DNA of 24,921 bases from CALBZH01 sp964538515 (GTDB taxonomy: Bacteria > Desulfobacterota > Syntrophobacteria > Syntrophobacterales > Syntrophobacteraceae). The stretch's first letter is position 1; each line of letters opens with the position of its first letter. The notes under the pieces were generated by a model. It searched no databases and was not told the DNA's origin. It worked only from the letters and a program-made list of their open reading frames with translations. Positions 15,050-22,355 of this stretch are shown in pieces. Both the position numbers and the translations under genes were made by a program. Location of the stretch: positions 1-24,921 of the forward strand of contig CAZIEW010000079.1 in assembly GCA_964538515.1 (NCBI GenBank), written 5' to 3'.

Positions 15050-17506
15050 TCAAGTACTGTCCAGCGCCTCCCGAGCTCTTTTTAGAAGCTCAGCGATCAT
15101 GAAGGGCTTTCCAATGAACCCGTTTGCACCCTCGGCGAACGTCTGCAACAGGGATCCGTCTGTCGAATGTCCACTGGCGATCAGTACTTTGGCTTCCCGA
15201 TTCAAACGTTTCAGCTCCCGCAAGCAGCCGTAACCCCCCATACCGGGCATGCTCAGGTCCAAAATCACCAAGTCGACCTGACCTTTCAAGACGGAATAGA
15301 TTTCCAACCCTTCTTCCCCGGAAGACGCCGAAATACATCGATACCCAAATTGCGTCAGCGCCTCTCTTCCCATGGCGATTATGGATGGATCATCATCGAT
15401 CAGCAATATGGTTTCAGTCCCATGAGGCGCCGAATTGATTCCATTAAGATGGTGTTGATCTGCCTGCGCTGTGGCGATGGACGGGAACCAAATCCTGAAG
15501 CGTGTTCCCTTCCCCAGCTCACTGTCACATTTTATGTATGCCCCGTGACTTTTGATAATACCATAGACCATTGAAAGACCTAAACCCGTTCCCTTGCCAA
15601 CGCCTTTAGTCGTAAAGAACGGCTCATACATCCGGTCCAAAATGTCCCTGTCCATTCCAATCCCGGTATCTGTGAGCGACAATATGACGTATTCCGATTC
15701 TCCCCCTTGCATGTTGTCTGGAACATAGTCTTCATCCAACGGTCCGGTGGAAGTTTCAATGAACAGCGTCCCACCTGTAGGCATCGCATGCATGGCGTTG
15801 ATGGCAAGGTTCATGATGACCTGCTCGATCTGCCCTGAATCCGCATTGATCTGCTTCAGTCCGGGGTCAAGAGCCAGATCAATGGAGATCATCTTCGGAA
15901 AGGTGCGCTCGAGCAATGGTTTCAAGTGCTCGATTTCCTGATTCAAATCAAGCGGCTTCAGGCAACTCCCAATCTTCCTGCTGAACGTGAGAAGCTGCCG
16001 AACCAGGTTGGATGCCTTCATGGACGCCTGCTCGATCTCCTTTAACCGGCTGCAGACTTTTTCATCGCGAGCGCTTTCCAACAGGAGCAACTGGGTATAT
16101 CCCATGATGCTTTGGAGGATATTGTTGAAGTCATGGGCAATTCCGCCGGCCAGCTCCCCAACGGCTTCCATTTTCTGGGCCTGCAGCAGTTGGGCTTCCA
16201 ATCGCTCCCTTTCCTGTTCGGAGCGTTTTCTTTCTGTGATGTCACGGACAAAGGCGATGAGCAGTGCCTCGTCCTCGAATTTGACGGGGCTCATCACAAG
16301 CTCAACCGGAAATACACCGCCGTCCTTGCGCCGATGATAGGTCTCCAGCAGCTCGCCACCTCCATCTTTCAGACCGTCAACATACCGGCCCCACATCTCC
16401 TCGCTCAGGGCAGGATCCAGATCCAGGATGGTCCGCTCGCGCAGCTCTTCCCGGTCGTATCCCAGGCTCTCACAGCCCTGCTCATTGACGTCCAGGATTC
16501 GGCCGCTTTCCTGATCGAGCAGGAAGATCCCGATGGACGCTCGATCGAAGCAAAACCGTGTCAAGCGCAGGGCTTTCTCGATGCGCATTCTCTCCGTGAT
16601 GTCCAGGACGAGCGAAGCCACGCCGATGATCGTCCCACCGGCATCGGTCAACGCTGTGTTATACCATTCGCAGGTGCGGGTCTCGCCACCCTTTGTCCTG
16701 TTTTGATTGACCGAGACAACGCCCCCCGTTTGACTCAACAGCCCTTGCCAAACCGCCTCCACCGACTTTCTTGCGTGCTCGGGGATGATCACCTCATAAC
16801 CACTTCTCCCCAGCACTTCTTGCCGGGAATACCCGAAGATCCTTTCCGCGGCCTGGTTCCATTCAACCACTCTGAAGCTCAAATCCCACTCGATGACCCC
16901 GAGGGGCGTATGCTGCACGTGAAGAGAGAGCCTCTGTGCATGCTCTCGCAGCTCAGCCTCGGCTCGGCGGCGCTCGCTGTTCTCCGTCTCCAAAGCGATC
17001 GTTCGCTCCCGAACACGGTTTTCCAAGGTCCGGTTGGAGTCATGCAGCTTCAAGAAAAGCAACAGGATGATCACGGACAAAACCATGCACAGGATGATAT
17101 ACAAATACAAATTCACGGTGCGACGCGGCCATACAGCGGATATCTTTCCGATCGTCCGGCCTTCAAAAACCACGCTCGACTCCAGTTGGAACGACCGGAT
17201 AAGGTTGAACCGGGCAAGAATGCCGTCAATGCCCTTCAGAGCCGGACCTCGAATATCCAGAAAGAGCTTTCCACTCTCCTCGATGACCGCGATGCGCTCA
17301 TAACCATTCGCCTGGGCGGCCAACGTAAGATAGGCCCTGGGGCTCGACTCCTCCATGGTCCACAATGAGCTCGCGATCACTTCGGCGTGGTCATGGATCC
17401 GGCTCTCAGCGATATCCTGAGCGCGGTTCTCATAGTACATGAAGAACACACCAAAGGCTGCGCATAAGAGAAGAACCACAAGGCTCATGATGGATCGAAT
17501 TTTCAT
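15050..17506 (-). CDS. Membrane hybrid histidine kinase with small periplasmic domain, PAS-PAS-HisKA-HATPase-REC
   Basis: 818 residues from ATG 17506 (AAGG six bases before it); a TTG ten codons upstream lacks a ribosome site. Membrane segments lie at about 6-24 and 132-152 and enclose a periplasmic domain of roughly 107 residues. After a coiled coil come PAS domains at about 190-305 (ending LVLDITER) and 312-425 (ending VRDITERK). The core has His458 in AGGIAHDFNN, N-box Asn570, G1 DTGIGM (613-618) and G2 GTGLGL (639-644). The C-terminal receiver (about 698-815) has Asp750 in LDLSMPGMGG and Lys800. The upstream gene, 33 bases away on the same strand, is an orphan periplasmic binding protein that could present ligand to the periplasmic domain. 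No separate response regulator lies beside it, so its attached receiver must pass the signal on to something elsewhere. Confidence 0.94.
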   Translation of the reverse strand: MKIRSIMSLVVLLLCAAFGVFFMYYENRAQDIAESRIHDHAEVIASSLWTMEESSPRAYLTLAAQANGYERIAVIEESGKLFLDIRGPALKGIDGILARFNLIRSFQLESSVVFEGRTIGKISAVWPRRTVNLYLYIILCMVLSVIILLLFLKLHDSNRTLENRVRERTIALETENSERRRAEAELREHAQRLSLHVQHTPLGVIEWDLSFRVVEWNQAAERIFGYSRQEVLGRSGYEVIIPEHARKSVEAVWQGLLSQTGGVVSVNQNRTKGGETRTCEWYNTALTDAGGTIIGVASLVLDITERMRIEKALRLTRFCFDRASIGIFLLDQESGRILDVNEQGCESLGYDREELRERTILDLDPALSEEMWGRYVDGLKDGGGELLETYHRRKDGGVFPVELVMSPVKFEDEALLIAFVRDITERKRSEQERERLEAQLLQAQKMEAVGELAGGIAHDFNNILQSIMGYTQLLLLESARDEKVCSRLKEIEQASMKASNLVRQLLTFSRKIGSCLKPLDLNQEIEHLKPLLERTFPKMISIDLALDPGLKQINADSGQIEQVIMNLAINAMHAMPTGGTLFIETSTGPLDEDYVPDNMQGGESEYVILSLTDTGIGMDRDILDRMYEPFFTTKGVGKGTGLGLSMVYGIIKSHGAYIKCDSELGKGTRFRIWFPSIATAQADQHHLNGINSAPHGTETILLIDDDPSIIAMGREALTQFGYRCISASSGEEGLEIYSVLKGQVDLVILDLSMPGMGGYGCLRELKRLNREAKVLIASGHSTDGSLLQTFAEGANGFIGKPFMIAELLKRAREALDST

Positions 17507-17539
17507 GCTTCGCCTTATATTCAGAAAACTTTTCAATTA

Positions 17540-18304
17540 TTAATAGTATCTAGATGTAATCGCCAACAGTGTTCCATCTTTCATCATATCCATAATTGCT
17601 TTATCAAAGCCATCCAACCGACTAATATATGGCGATCCCTTTCTTATCATAATGTGAAATGGCATTTCAGCTATAGTATTCGCCGTATCTATAACTTTAT
17701 CATAGGTACCCGATCGCTTAATATCCGGCCAGGCTCCAGGAGGCCACTCAAGAACAATGTCTCCCCGTTTCTCCACCAACATCCTCCATACATTTTCCAA
17801 ATAGGAGGCCACATAGGTTTTAACTCCATTTGATTCAACATTTTCTTTATTCCATCCATTACCGCTATAAGTGATAACAACAAAATTTCCGTGCTTAATA
17901 TCCATAATCGATCGTATCTTACGAATTTCAGATATGCGTTCGTGACCGGCATAGGTAAATACATTGAGCGGCTTCTTATAGAATGGGTACCGATGGGTGA
18001 CCGTATATTCCAAGCGTTCGGAAGTCGGAACAGTCAGGATAGCGTCGTCTATCCCGTTTCTCACATTTTCCTGACACCTGGGCCAGGGATACATGGTCCA
18101 CACAACCTTCATTCCCATTCTCTTGACCAGCACTTCCGTGATGATCTCATAGAAGAAGCCGGCCATTTCTCCACTGTCTTTGACATAATGAAATGGAGGA
18201 AATGCAGGATACGCGATCCGCAGCGGCGGTTCGGCCCGGGCGGCGACCGAAGCCAGCAACAGGATCAAGACCGTGCTCACAGACAAGCTTCTTTTGCCTC
18301 CCAT
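17540..18304 (-). CDS. Periplasmic solute-binding protein, SBP_bac_3-like, without transporter genes
   Basis: 254 residues from ATG 18304, preceded by GAGGAAG about 6-7 bases upstream; the TTG at 18325 has no such site. The N-terminus is a clear signal peptide (basic MGGKRSL, hydrophobic core, cleavage likely after AARA at residue 24). The mature part starts PPLRIAYPAFPPFHYVKDSGEMAGFFYEI, the usual opening of family 3 (polar amino acid type) binding proteins, and the length fits. Later parts (DAILTVPTSERLEYTVTHRYPF; GTLLAITSRYY at the end) also fit. No permease or ATPase gene is nearby, and the next gene is a membrane kinase, so a sensory role is plausible. The 3' half is visibly more AT-rich than its surroundings, which may mean foreign origin. 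Ligand unknown. Confidence 0.88.
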   Translation of the reverse strand: MGGKRSLSVSTVLILLLASVAARAEPPLRIAYPAFPPFHYVKDSGEMAGFFYEIITEVLVKRMGMKVVWTMYPWPRCQENVRNGIDDAILTVPTSERLEYTVTHRYPFYKKPLNVFTYAGHERISEIRKIRSIMDIKHGNFVVITYSGNGWNKENVESNGVKTYVASYLENVWRMLVEKRGDIVLEWPPGAWPDIKRSGTYDKVIDTANTIAEMPFHIMIRKGSPYISRLDGFDKAIMDMMKDGTLLAITSRYY

Positions 18305-18649
18305 GGCCGTCTTCCTCAATTTCAACTTTTAATCACCATCCAGGGTCAGGCATTGGACAATGCCTTTGGAAGAGAGTGCTTTGTTCGTCTTGCCCCCAAC
18401 TATACCCCAACTCTATCATGCAAAGCGATCGCCATCCGTTGAAAAGGCGTCCGGGGTGATCCAACGCGGCGGACGGAAGAGGTCTCCATCACGAAGGCGA
18501 GCCGCTTCTCAAGCGAATACCCCGGCTGTCAAAAATGTGTTATGGGACTGTCAACCCCGGCCACTGTGCCCGGCCGAGGGTGAGTGGTCGAAGACCAGCC
18601 ACAGGAAGGCATCCGCCTTCACATGCGGTGACACAAAAGGATAGAGCGC
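18305..18649. other. Divergent intergenic region between binding-protein and TPR genes
   Basis: 345 bases with no credible gene. It should hold promoters for both directions. On the minus strand TATAGT (five of six matches to TATAAT; plus 18394-18399) could be a -10, but no good -35 is visible. The inverted repeat at 18348-18365 lies between that site and the binding-protein start. On the plus side I see no convincing promoter; the TPR gene's ribosome site AAAAGGA lies at 18635-18641. Confidence 0.35.
18348..18365. promoter_or_regulatory. Palindrome in the leader of the binding-protein gene
   Basis: AGGCATTGgaCAATGCCT: perfect eight-base arms around a two-base centre, 44 bases before the binding-protein start. 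The shape suits a dimeric repressor site or a small RNA hairpin. There is no local regulator gene, so the binder is unknown. Confidence 0.4.
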
Positions 18650-19609
18650 GTGAGCCATCAAGTCTTGCCCGAAGAAAAGACACATTCGGCCGCCTCCAAT
18701 GGGAGCACCACGGGGCTTATTGCCGACGCCAGAACCGCTTGGATCGTCGCGGGGCTGCTCTGGATCGCATTCAGCTCCCCAGGATGCGCTTCCGGCCCCA
18801 CCAATCATTACAACCAGGGTGTCGAATATCATCAGAGCGGCCGGTTGGAAGACGCCGTCCACGAATACAAGAGAGCCATCCAGCTGACACCGCTCGACCC
18901 TCGCCCACGCTTCAACCTGGCGGTGCTCTATCAGGACCAGGGCAAGACGGAGGAGGCAGCCCGCGTTTACCGGGAGATCCTCGAGAGCCATCCCGCCTAC
19001 GCGCCGGCATGGGCAAATCTTGCCACGATCCATGAGAAGCAGGGGAGCCTGCCCGAGGCCGAGGAGGCCTATCGGCGTGCGCTCGAAGCGGACTCCGACG
19101 ATCCCCAGGTCGCCAGTCAGGTCGGTTTCTTCCTGCTCCGCCGGGGGGACGAGGCCGCGGCCGAATCAGCCTTCAAGCAAGCGATCGATCGAGACGCCCG
19201 TTGTGCGAATGCCTACTTTGGCTTGGGGCGGATCGCCCTCGACCGTGGCGCCGAGAGGGAAGCCCTTGCCTCCTTCGAAACCGCTGCACGGTACAATCCT
19301 GACGATCGCGCCGCTCATCTGGAAGCGGCCGTCATTTTGAATCGAACGGGTCGTCCGCAGGACGCCCTGGCTCACCTCCGGAAAGCCTCCGCGCTTGAGC
19401 CCAAACAGCCTGAGCCGTTTTACCGGATGGGATGTCTCCTCAAAGAGCTAGGCGCATGGAAAGATGCGGAAAAAGCCTTCGAAGAAGCCTTGGCCCTTGG
19501 CGCCCCGAAGGTCGACTGCTACCGCGAGCTGGACAGCATCTATCGCCATCTCGCCGACGACGCCAAAGCCGTGCTGCAGAAACCGGACCGCTCCGCACAG
19601 TCGCCGTGA
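18650..19609 (+). CDS. TPR-repeat protein, probably membrane-anchored or a lipoprotein
   Basis: 319 residues from GTG 18650, with AAAAGGA (18635-18641) upstream. After an unusual polar N-terminus of about 28 residues comes a short hydrophobic segment (about 30-42, WIVAGLLWIAF) and Cys46 in SSPGC. The last four residues before lipidation would be poor for a lipobox (Pro at -2), so lipoprotein status is uncertain and a signal anchor is possible. From residue 53 on there are about seven tetratricopeptide repeats of 34 residues (for example GVEYHQSGRLEDAVHEYKRA, then NLAVLYQDQGKTEEAARVY) ending near 288. TPR arrays hold protein complexes together; the partner is not evident. It is flanked by a divergent gene and the DruA-like gene, with no clear operon. 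Confidence 0.88.
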   Translation: MSHQVLPEEKTHSAASNGSTTGLIADARTAWIVAGLLWIAFSSPGCASGPTNHYNQGVEYHQSGRLEDAVHEYKRAIQLTPLDPRPRFNLAVLYQDQGKTEEAARVYREILESHPAYAPAWANLATIHEKQGSLPEAEEAYRRALEADSDDPQVASQVGFFLLRRGDEAAAESAFKQAIDRDARCANAYFGLGRIALDRGAEREALASFETAARYNPDDRAAHLEAAVILNRTGRPQDALAHLRKASALEPKQPEPFYRMGCLLKELGAWKDAEKAFEEALALGAPKVDCYRELDSIYRHLADDAKAVLQKPDRSAQSP

Positions 19610-19690
19610 CACCGCGGCCCCACCCTCTCGGCAAGCACCCGCCGCGCTCGCGGGCCGGCCCACGCAGCGGGATGCGCTGATTTGACCGCC

Positions 19691-19711
19691 AGGGCCTGCT
19701 GCGGCCTTTAT
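19691..19711 (+). terminator. Weak terminator-like hairpin after the TPR gene
   Basis: AGGGCC and GGCCTT (19691-19696 and 19703-19708) pair around a six-base loop, followed by TATC. The stem is short and contains a G-T pair, and the T-run is minimal. Confidence 0.25.
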
Positions 19712-19742
19712 CGAGCGAGCCGTATGGTGCGTCAATTTTTTC

Positions 19743-19771
19743 TGGACACGGGACAAAGCTCCTGCTAAACT
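19743..19771 (+). promoter_or_regulatory. Sigma70-type promoter of the DruA-like gene
   Basis: TGGACA (five of six matches), a 17-base spacer, then TAAACT (four of six) with a TGC extended -10 directly before it. It would start transcription near 19778, about 40 bases before the chosen start codon. Confidence 0.5.
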
Positions 19772-19818
19772 CATCCTACATGATTGCATGGCAATTCAAA
19801 TCAACGGGAGGTGCGGCC

Positions 19819-20709
19819 ATGGCTAGTGAGTTGAGTGTACAGATCCTGGGACGCGTGTTCCACGAAGAGGAGCTGGTCGAAATCCGTGAAATCGTCAACG
19901 ACTGCGCCGGGTTGAGCCGCAACGAGCTGGCCAATACGGTGAGCGAGCTGTTCACCTGGAAGCGCCAGAATGGCCGGTTGAAGACCATGGAATGTCGTCA
20001 ACTCCTGGACCATCTGGAAGAAAAGGGCCTTCTTCAGCTTCCGAAGCTCCGAAATGTCTCTACCAAGCAGCGGAAGAAAGGGGTTGTCAAGACCACCATG
20101 AGCGAGCCCGGCTCCCCCATCACAGGCTCCGTGAAGGATGTCGCCCCCGTCGTTCTCGTTCGCGTGGACACGAAGGAAGCCAGGCAGCTCTGGTACGAGT
20201 ACGTCGACCGCTATCACTACCTCGGGTATCGCATCCCTTTTGGGGCGTCCCTGCGTTACTTTATCGAGTCCCAGCGCCGGGGACGCACCCTGCTGGGCTG
20301 CCTCCAGTTTTCCAGCGCCGCCTGGCGCATGGCTCCCCGCGACAACTGGATCGGCTGGGATGATCAGCAGCGCGGGCGCAACCTCCAATGCATCGTCAAC
20401 AACAGCCGGTTTCTTCTTTTTCCGTGGGTCCAGGTGAAAAACCTGGCCAGCTACGTTCTCTCGCTGGTCCCCCCAGTGCTCTCGAAAGACTGGTACGAAA
20501 TGTACGGATACAAGCCGGCACTCCTGGAAACGCTTGTCGATACCGCGCGGTTCAAGGGCACCTGTTACCGGGCCGCCAACTGGATCCACTTGGGCACCAC
20601 AACGGGGAGGGGGCGAATGGACAAGCAGCGGAAGAAGGAGGGTCTGGTCCCCAAAGAGATCTTCGTGTACCCCCTCAGTCCCAAGTTCCGAAAGGAGCTC
20701 CACGCTTAG
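19819..20709 (+). CDS. Solitary DruA-family protein (DUF4338)
   Basis: 296 residues from ATG 19819, preceded by GGGAGG (19806-19811); an in-frame ATG at 19780 has no ribosome site. Residues about 5-75 are a conserved N-terminal region (GRVFHEEELVEIREIV, LSRNELANTVSELFTW, GRLKTMECRQLLDHLEEKG) with a helix-turn-helix look. Residues 120-285 carry the DUF4338 signatures: YHYLGYR (132-138), GCLQFSSAAWR (160-170), NNSRFLLFPWVQVKNLAS (194-211), LLETLVD (235-241) and RFKGTCYRAANW (244-255). DruA is a component of the Druantia anti-phage systems, but no DruB-E genes or DUF1998 helicase are here. Stand-alone members of this family are common and their function is unclear. It has its own promoter and no transposase or terminal repeats nearby. 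The family call is firm; a defence role is only a possibility. Confidence 0.88.
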   Translation: MASELSVQILGRVFHEEELVEIREIVNDCAGLSRNELANTVSELFTWKRQNGRLKTMECRQLLDHLEEKGLLQLPKLRNVSTKQRKKGVVKTTMSEPGSPITGSVKDVAPVVLVRVDTKEARQLWYEYVDRYHYLGYRIPFGASLRYFIESQRRGRTLLGCLQFSSAAWRMAPRDNWIGWDDQQRGRNLQCIVNNSRFLLFPWVQVKNLASYVLSLVPPVLSKDWYEMYGYKPALLETLVDTARFKGTCYRAANWIHLGTTTGRGRMDKQRKKEGLVPKEIFVYPLSPKFRKELHA

Positions 20710-20758
20710 GAAAAAGGGGCGTTGTCTCAAATCCCGTGGTCGGTCACAGCACTCGCTT

Positions 20759-20800
20759 CCCCCTGCGCGGCCGGCTCCAGCCTTTCAGGCCCGCAGGGGG
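20759..20800. terminator. Hairpin between convergent genes
   Basis: CCCCCTGCG (20759-20767) pairs perfectly with CGCAGGGGG (20792-20800), and GGCC pairs with GGCC inside. It sits between the ends of the DruA-like gene and the minus-strand Lys-rich gene, so it may stop transcription from both sides, although neither flank has a T-run. Confidence 0.35.
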
Positions 20801-20824
20801 CAAGTGCCGCCGATCCCCAAGCAC

Positions 20825-21586
20825 TCAACGGCGCTCTGCAAGCCAGGTGGCAAAATCATCCAGGAGCTCGGCGTTTTTCGATCCGGCGTCCGCTGATTTC
20901 AGCGAGCCGAGCAGAAGCGAGAATTCTTTCCCGTCGGCAAGGCGCCTCACTCGGACAGCAAGGCCATCGATGGTGTCGATCTCCTCTTCGAACGCCACAA
21001 TCTCCAGGTCATCCGTGTAAGAGGGGCACAACGCTTTTCGACTCTCATAGGCCGCACGATCTTGAAGCCCCCATGCGTAAAGCCGCTCCCATCCGAAAGG
21101 CTCTCTTCCGCACACTTTGATGGGTCTTTCCGCATCCTTTTCAAGGTAGCTCCGATAGGCAGCCAGATTCTGCGGGGTCACTCCTGCTTCCGCTTCGGTT
21201 TTCACATTGAGTATCGCCAGAATGCCCGTCTGAGGCGGCTCAACGGCGACCGGCTCCGGCGATTCGACGGGTGTGGGCGGCTCAGCCGGGATTTCCGGCA
21301 CCGCAACGGGCACCGCCGCCGTTTTGCGAGTCGCCACGGCCACGGAAGGAGCCACGGCAGGCACGTCAGCCTGCTGTGATTCGGGCGCCGTCGGCTCCGC
21401 AGTCTCCGCGGGAGGTTCAGCCTGCCGGACCTGAGGTGCCACCGTCTCGGCGGTCTCAGCCTGCTGGACGTCTGCCTCCACCGCCTGGTCAGGCTGCAGT
21501 TCTTCCTGACCTTTCGGAGTGTCCTCCGTCGCTTTCTTCTTTCCGGTTGCCGTCGTCGTCTTCTTCGTCTTGGCTTTCTTGGCCAT
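20825..21586 (-). CDS. Hypothetical protein: Lys-rich N-terminus, Pro/Ala/Val/Glu-rich linker, small C-terminal domain
   Basis: 253 residues from ATG 21586, with AAAGGA about nine bases upstream; the frame is open further back but that part is not protein-like. Residues 1-18 are strongly basic (MAKKAKTKKTTTATGKKK), like histone H1 or AlgP-type nucleic-acid-binding tails. Residues about 20-120 are low-complexity, rich in Glu, Ala, Pro and Val (AEPPAETAEPTAPESQQAD). Residues about 138-253 look folded (NLAAYRSYLEKDAERPIKVCG, FGWERLYAWG, FEEEIDTIDGLAVRVRRLADG, LLDDFATWLAERR). I do not recognise this domain. There is no signal peptide, so it is probably cytoplasmic. A basic tail plus long flexible linker suggests something that tethers its C-terminal domain to nucleic acid or another polyanion; this is inference. 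Confidence 0.75.
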   Translation of the reverse strand: MAKKAKTKKTTTATGKKKATEDTPKGQEELQPDQAVEADVQQAETAETVAPQVRQAEPPAETAEPTAPESQQADVPAVAPSVAVATRKTAAVPVAVPEIPAEPPTPVESPEPVAVEPPQTGILAILNVKTEAEAGVTPQNLAAYRSYLEKDAERPIKVCGREPFGWERLYAWGLQDRAAYESRKALCPSYTDDLEIVAFEEEIDTIDGLAVRVRRLADGKEFSLLLGSLKSADAGSKNAELLDDFATWLAERR

Positions 21587-21737
21587 GCCCGACCATCCTT
21601 TCATCCCGAAATGTCGTCCCATTGCTCCGTTCGCGAAGTATCCGGATCGATTCGGCAGCACCCGCCTCCGACGCGGTTCTATCGGAGGACAGGGTCCGAG
21701 CGAGCGCGTTCCCGACCCAACAAGAAATGTCCCTGCC

Positions 21738-21766
21738 ATTATCGTCTTGAAGGCCCGATCGTGCAA
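21738..21766 (-). promoter_or_regulatory. Candidate promoter of the Lys-rich protein gene
   Basis: On the minus strand TTGCAC (plus 21761-21766), a 17-base spacer, then GATAAT (plus 21738-21743, five of six matches). It implies a leader of about 145 bases before the start at 21586, in which I see no other feature. Confidence 0.4.
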
Positions 21767-21841
21767 TAGGTACTTTGGCTTTGGGAGCGGATTTGAACGT
21801 GACCTGACCAACAGGCTCCGGCAGTGGTCGGGCGATTGCGG

Positions 21842-22210
21842 TTAGCTCCTGCACGTCCACACAACGTTTTCATTGCGGCCACCAGAGACGATAACCTTGC
21901 TCTTGCCTTGCAACAGAAGACTTTCGCCCGCTTTCAGGATGTAATCGCACCCTCGATTGCTCCCAGTGACCCACAAAGCCCCCTTGGTGCACGTCACTTT
22001 GCAATGGTCAGCGACGTCCATGACAAGCAGCTCTCCTCTCCCAATGCCGACCCATTCGGTCAGCGGCGGCCCCACCTTCCAAAACCCACACCCCCGTGAG
22101 GCTCCATCTGCCTGCTGTCTTTCACCGCCGCAATGCGGCATGGCGTCCGCGAATGCGCCGCCCAAGCACCTGCCGACCCCCTCCTGTTGGCAACATCGAA
22201 ATCCCTGCAT
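21842..22210 (-). CDS. DUF2917-type small protein with Cys-rich N-terminus
   Basis: 122 residues from ATG 22210, chosen for the strong GGAGGAGGAG site directly before it. Residues about 55-118 match the DUF2917 pattern as I know it: RGELLVMDVADHCKVTCTKG, then ALWVTGSNRGCDYILKAGES and a closing strand-rich stretch, suggesting a small cupin-like beta fold. The function of this family is unknown. The first 45 residues are unusual: Cys6, Cys7, Cys15, Cys27 and Cys41, nine cysteines in all over the protein, with no CxxC pair. There is no signal peptide. It is transcribed divergently from a MocR-type regulator across 145 bases, so that regulator probably controls it. The cysteines could bind metal or form redox-sensitive bonds; this is inference. 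Confidence 0.78.
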   Translation of the reverse strand: MQGFRCCQQEGVGRCLGGAFADAMPHCGGERQQADGASRGCGFWKVGPPLTEWVGIGRGELLVMDVADHCKVTCTKGALWVTGSNRGCDYILKAGESLLLQGKSKVIVSGGRNENVVWTCRS

Positions 22211-22272
22211 GAGCTCCTCCTCCTTCCTGCCGCATGTCGATCTGATGCGCAATGCAACGCTCCATGATGGTT

Positions 22273-22300
22273 TTGCATTATCCGGCTTTTCTGTTATATG
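22273..22300 (+). promoter_or_regulatory. Candidate promoter of the MocR regulator gene
   Basis: TTGCAT (22273-22278), a 16-base spacer, then TATATG (22295-22300). The -10 lies inside a palindrome, CTGTTATATGAACAG (22291-22305), so a protein bound there would block it. The matches are moderate (three and four of six). Confidence 0.4.
22277..22282 (-). promoter_or_regulatory. Candidate -10 box of the DUF2917 gene promoter
   Basis: GATAAT on the minus strand (five of six matches), 67 bases before the DUF2917 start. The expected -35 position overlaps the palindrome at 22291-22305, and no strong hexamer is visible there, which would fit an activator-dependent promoter. Confidence 0.35.
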
Positions 22301-22338
22301 AACAGATACAGTTACATGCAAAAGTGACCATAACAGTT
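22291..22338. promoter_or_regulatory. Operator-like cluster: palindrome and ACAGTT direct repeats
   Basis: CTGTTATATGAACAG (22291-22305) is an inverted repeat with five-base arms. ACAGTT occurs at 22308-22313 and again at 22333-22338, a 25-base step, and its core ACAG is shared with the palindrome arm. MocR regulators usually bind direct repeats a few helical turns apart in the divergent gap next to their own gene, so this is a likely autoregulatory and DUF2917-controlling site. Confidence 0.45.
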
Positions 22339-22355
22339 CATCCCAAGGAGGCTCC

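Noticed and set aside
19743..20741. Possible inverted repeat (CACGGGA / TCCCGTG) flanking the DruA-like gene as transposon ends
   Set aside because: Only seven bases match, with no extension and no target duplication, and the left copy is part of a promoter. Chance is sufficient.
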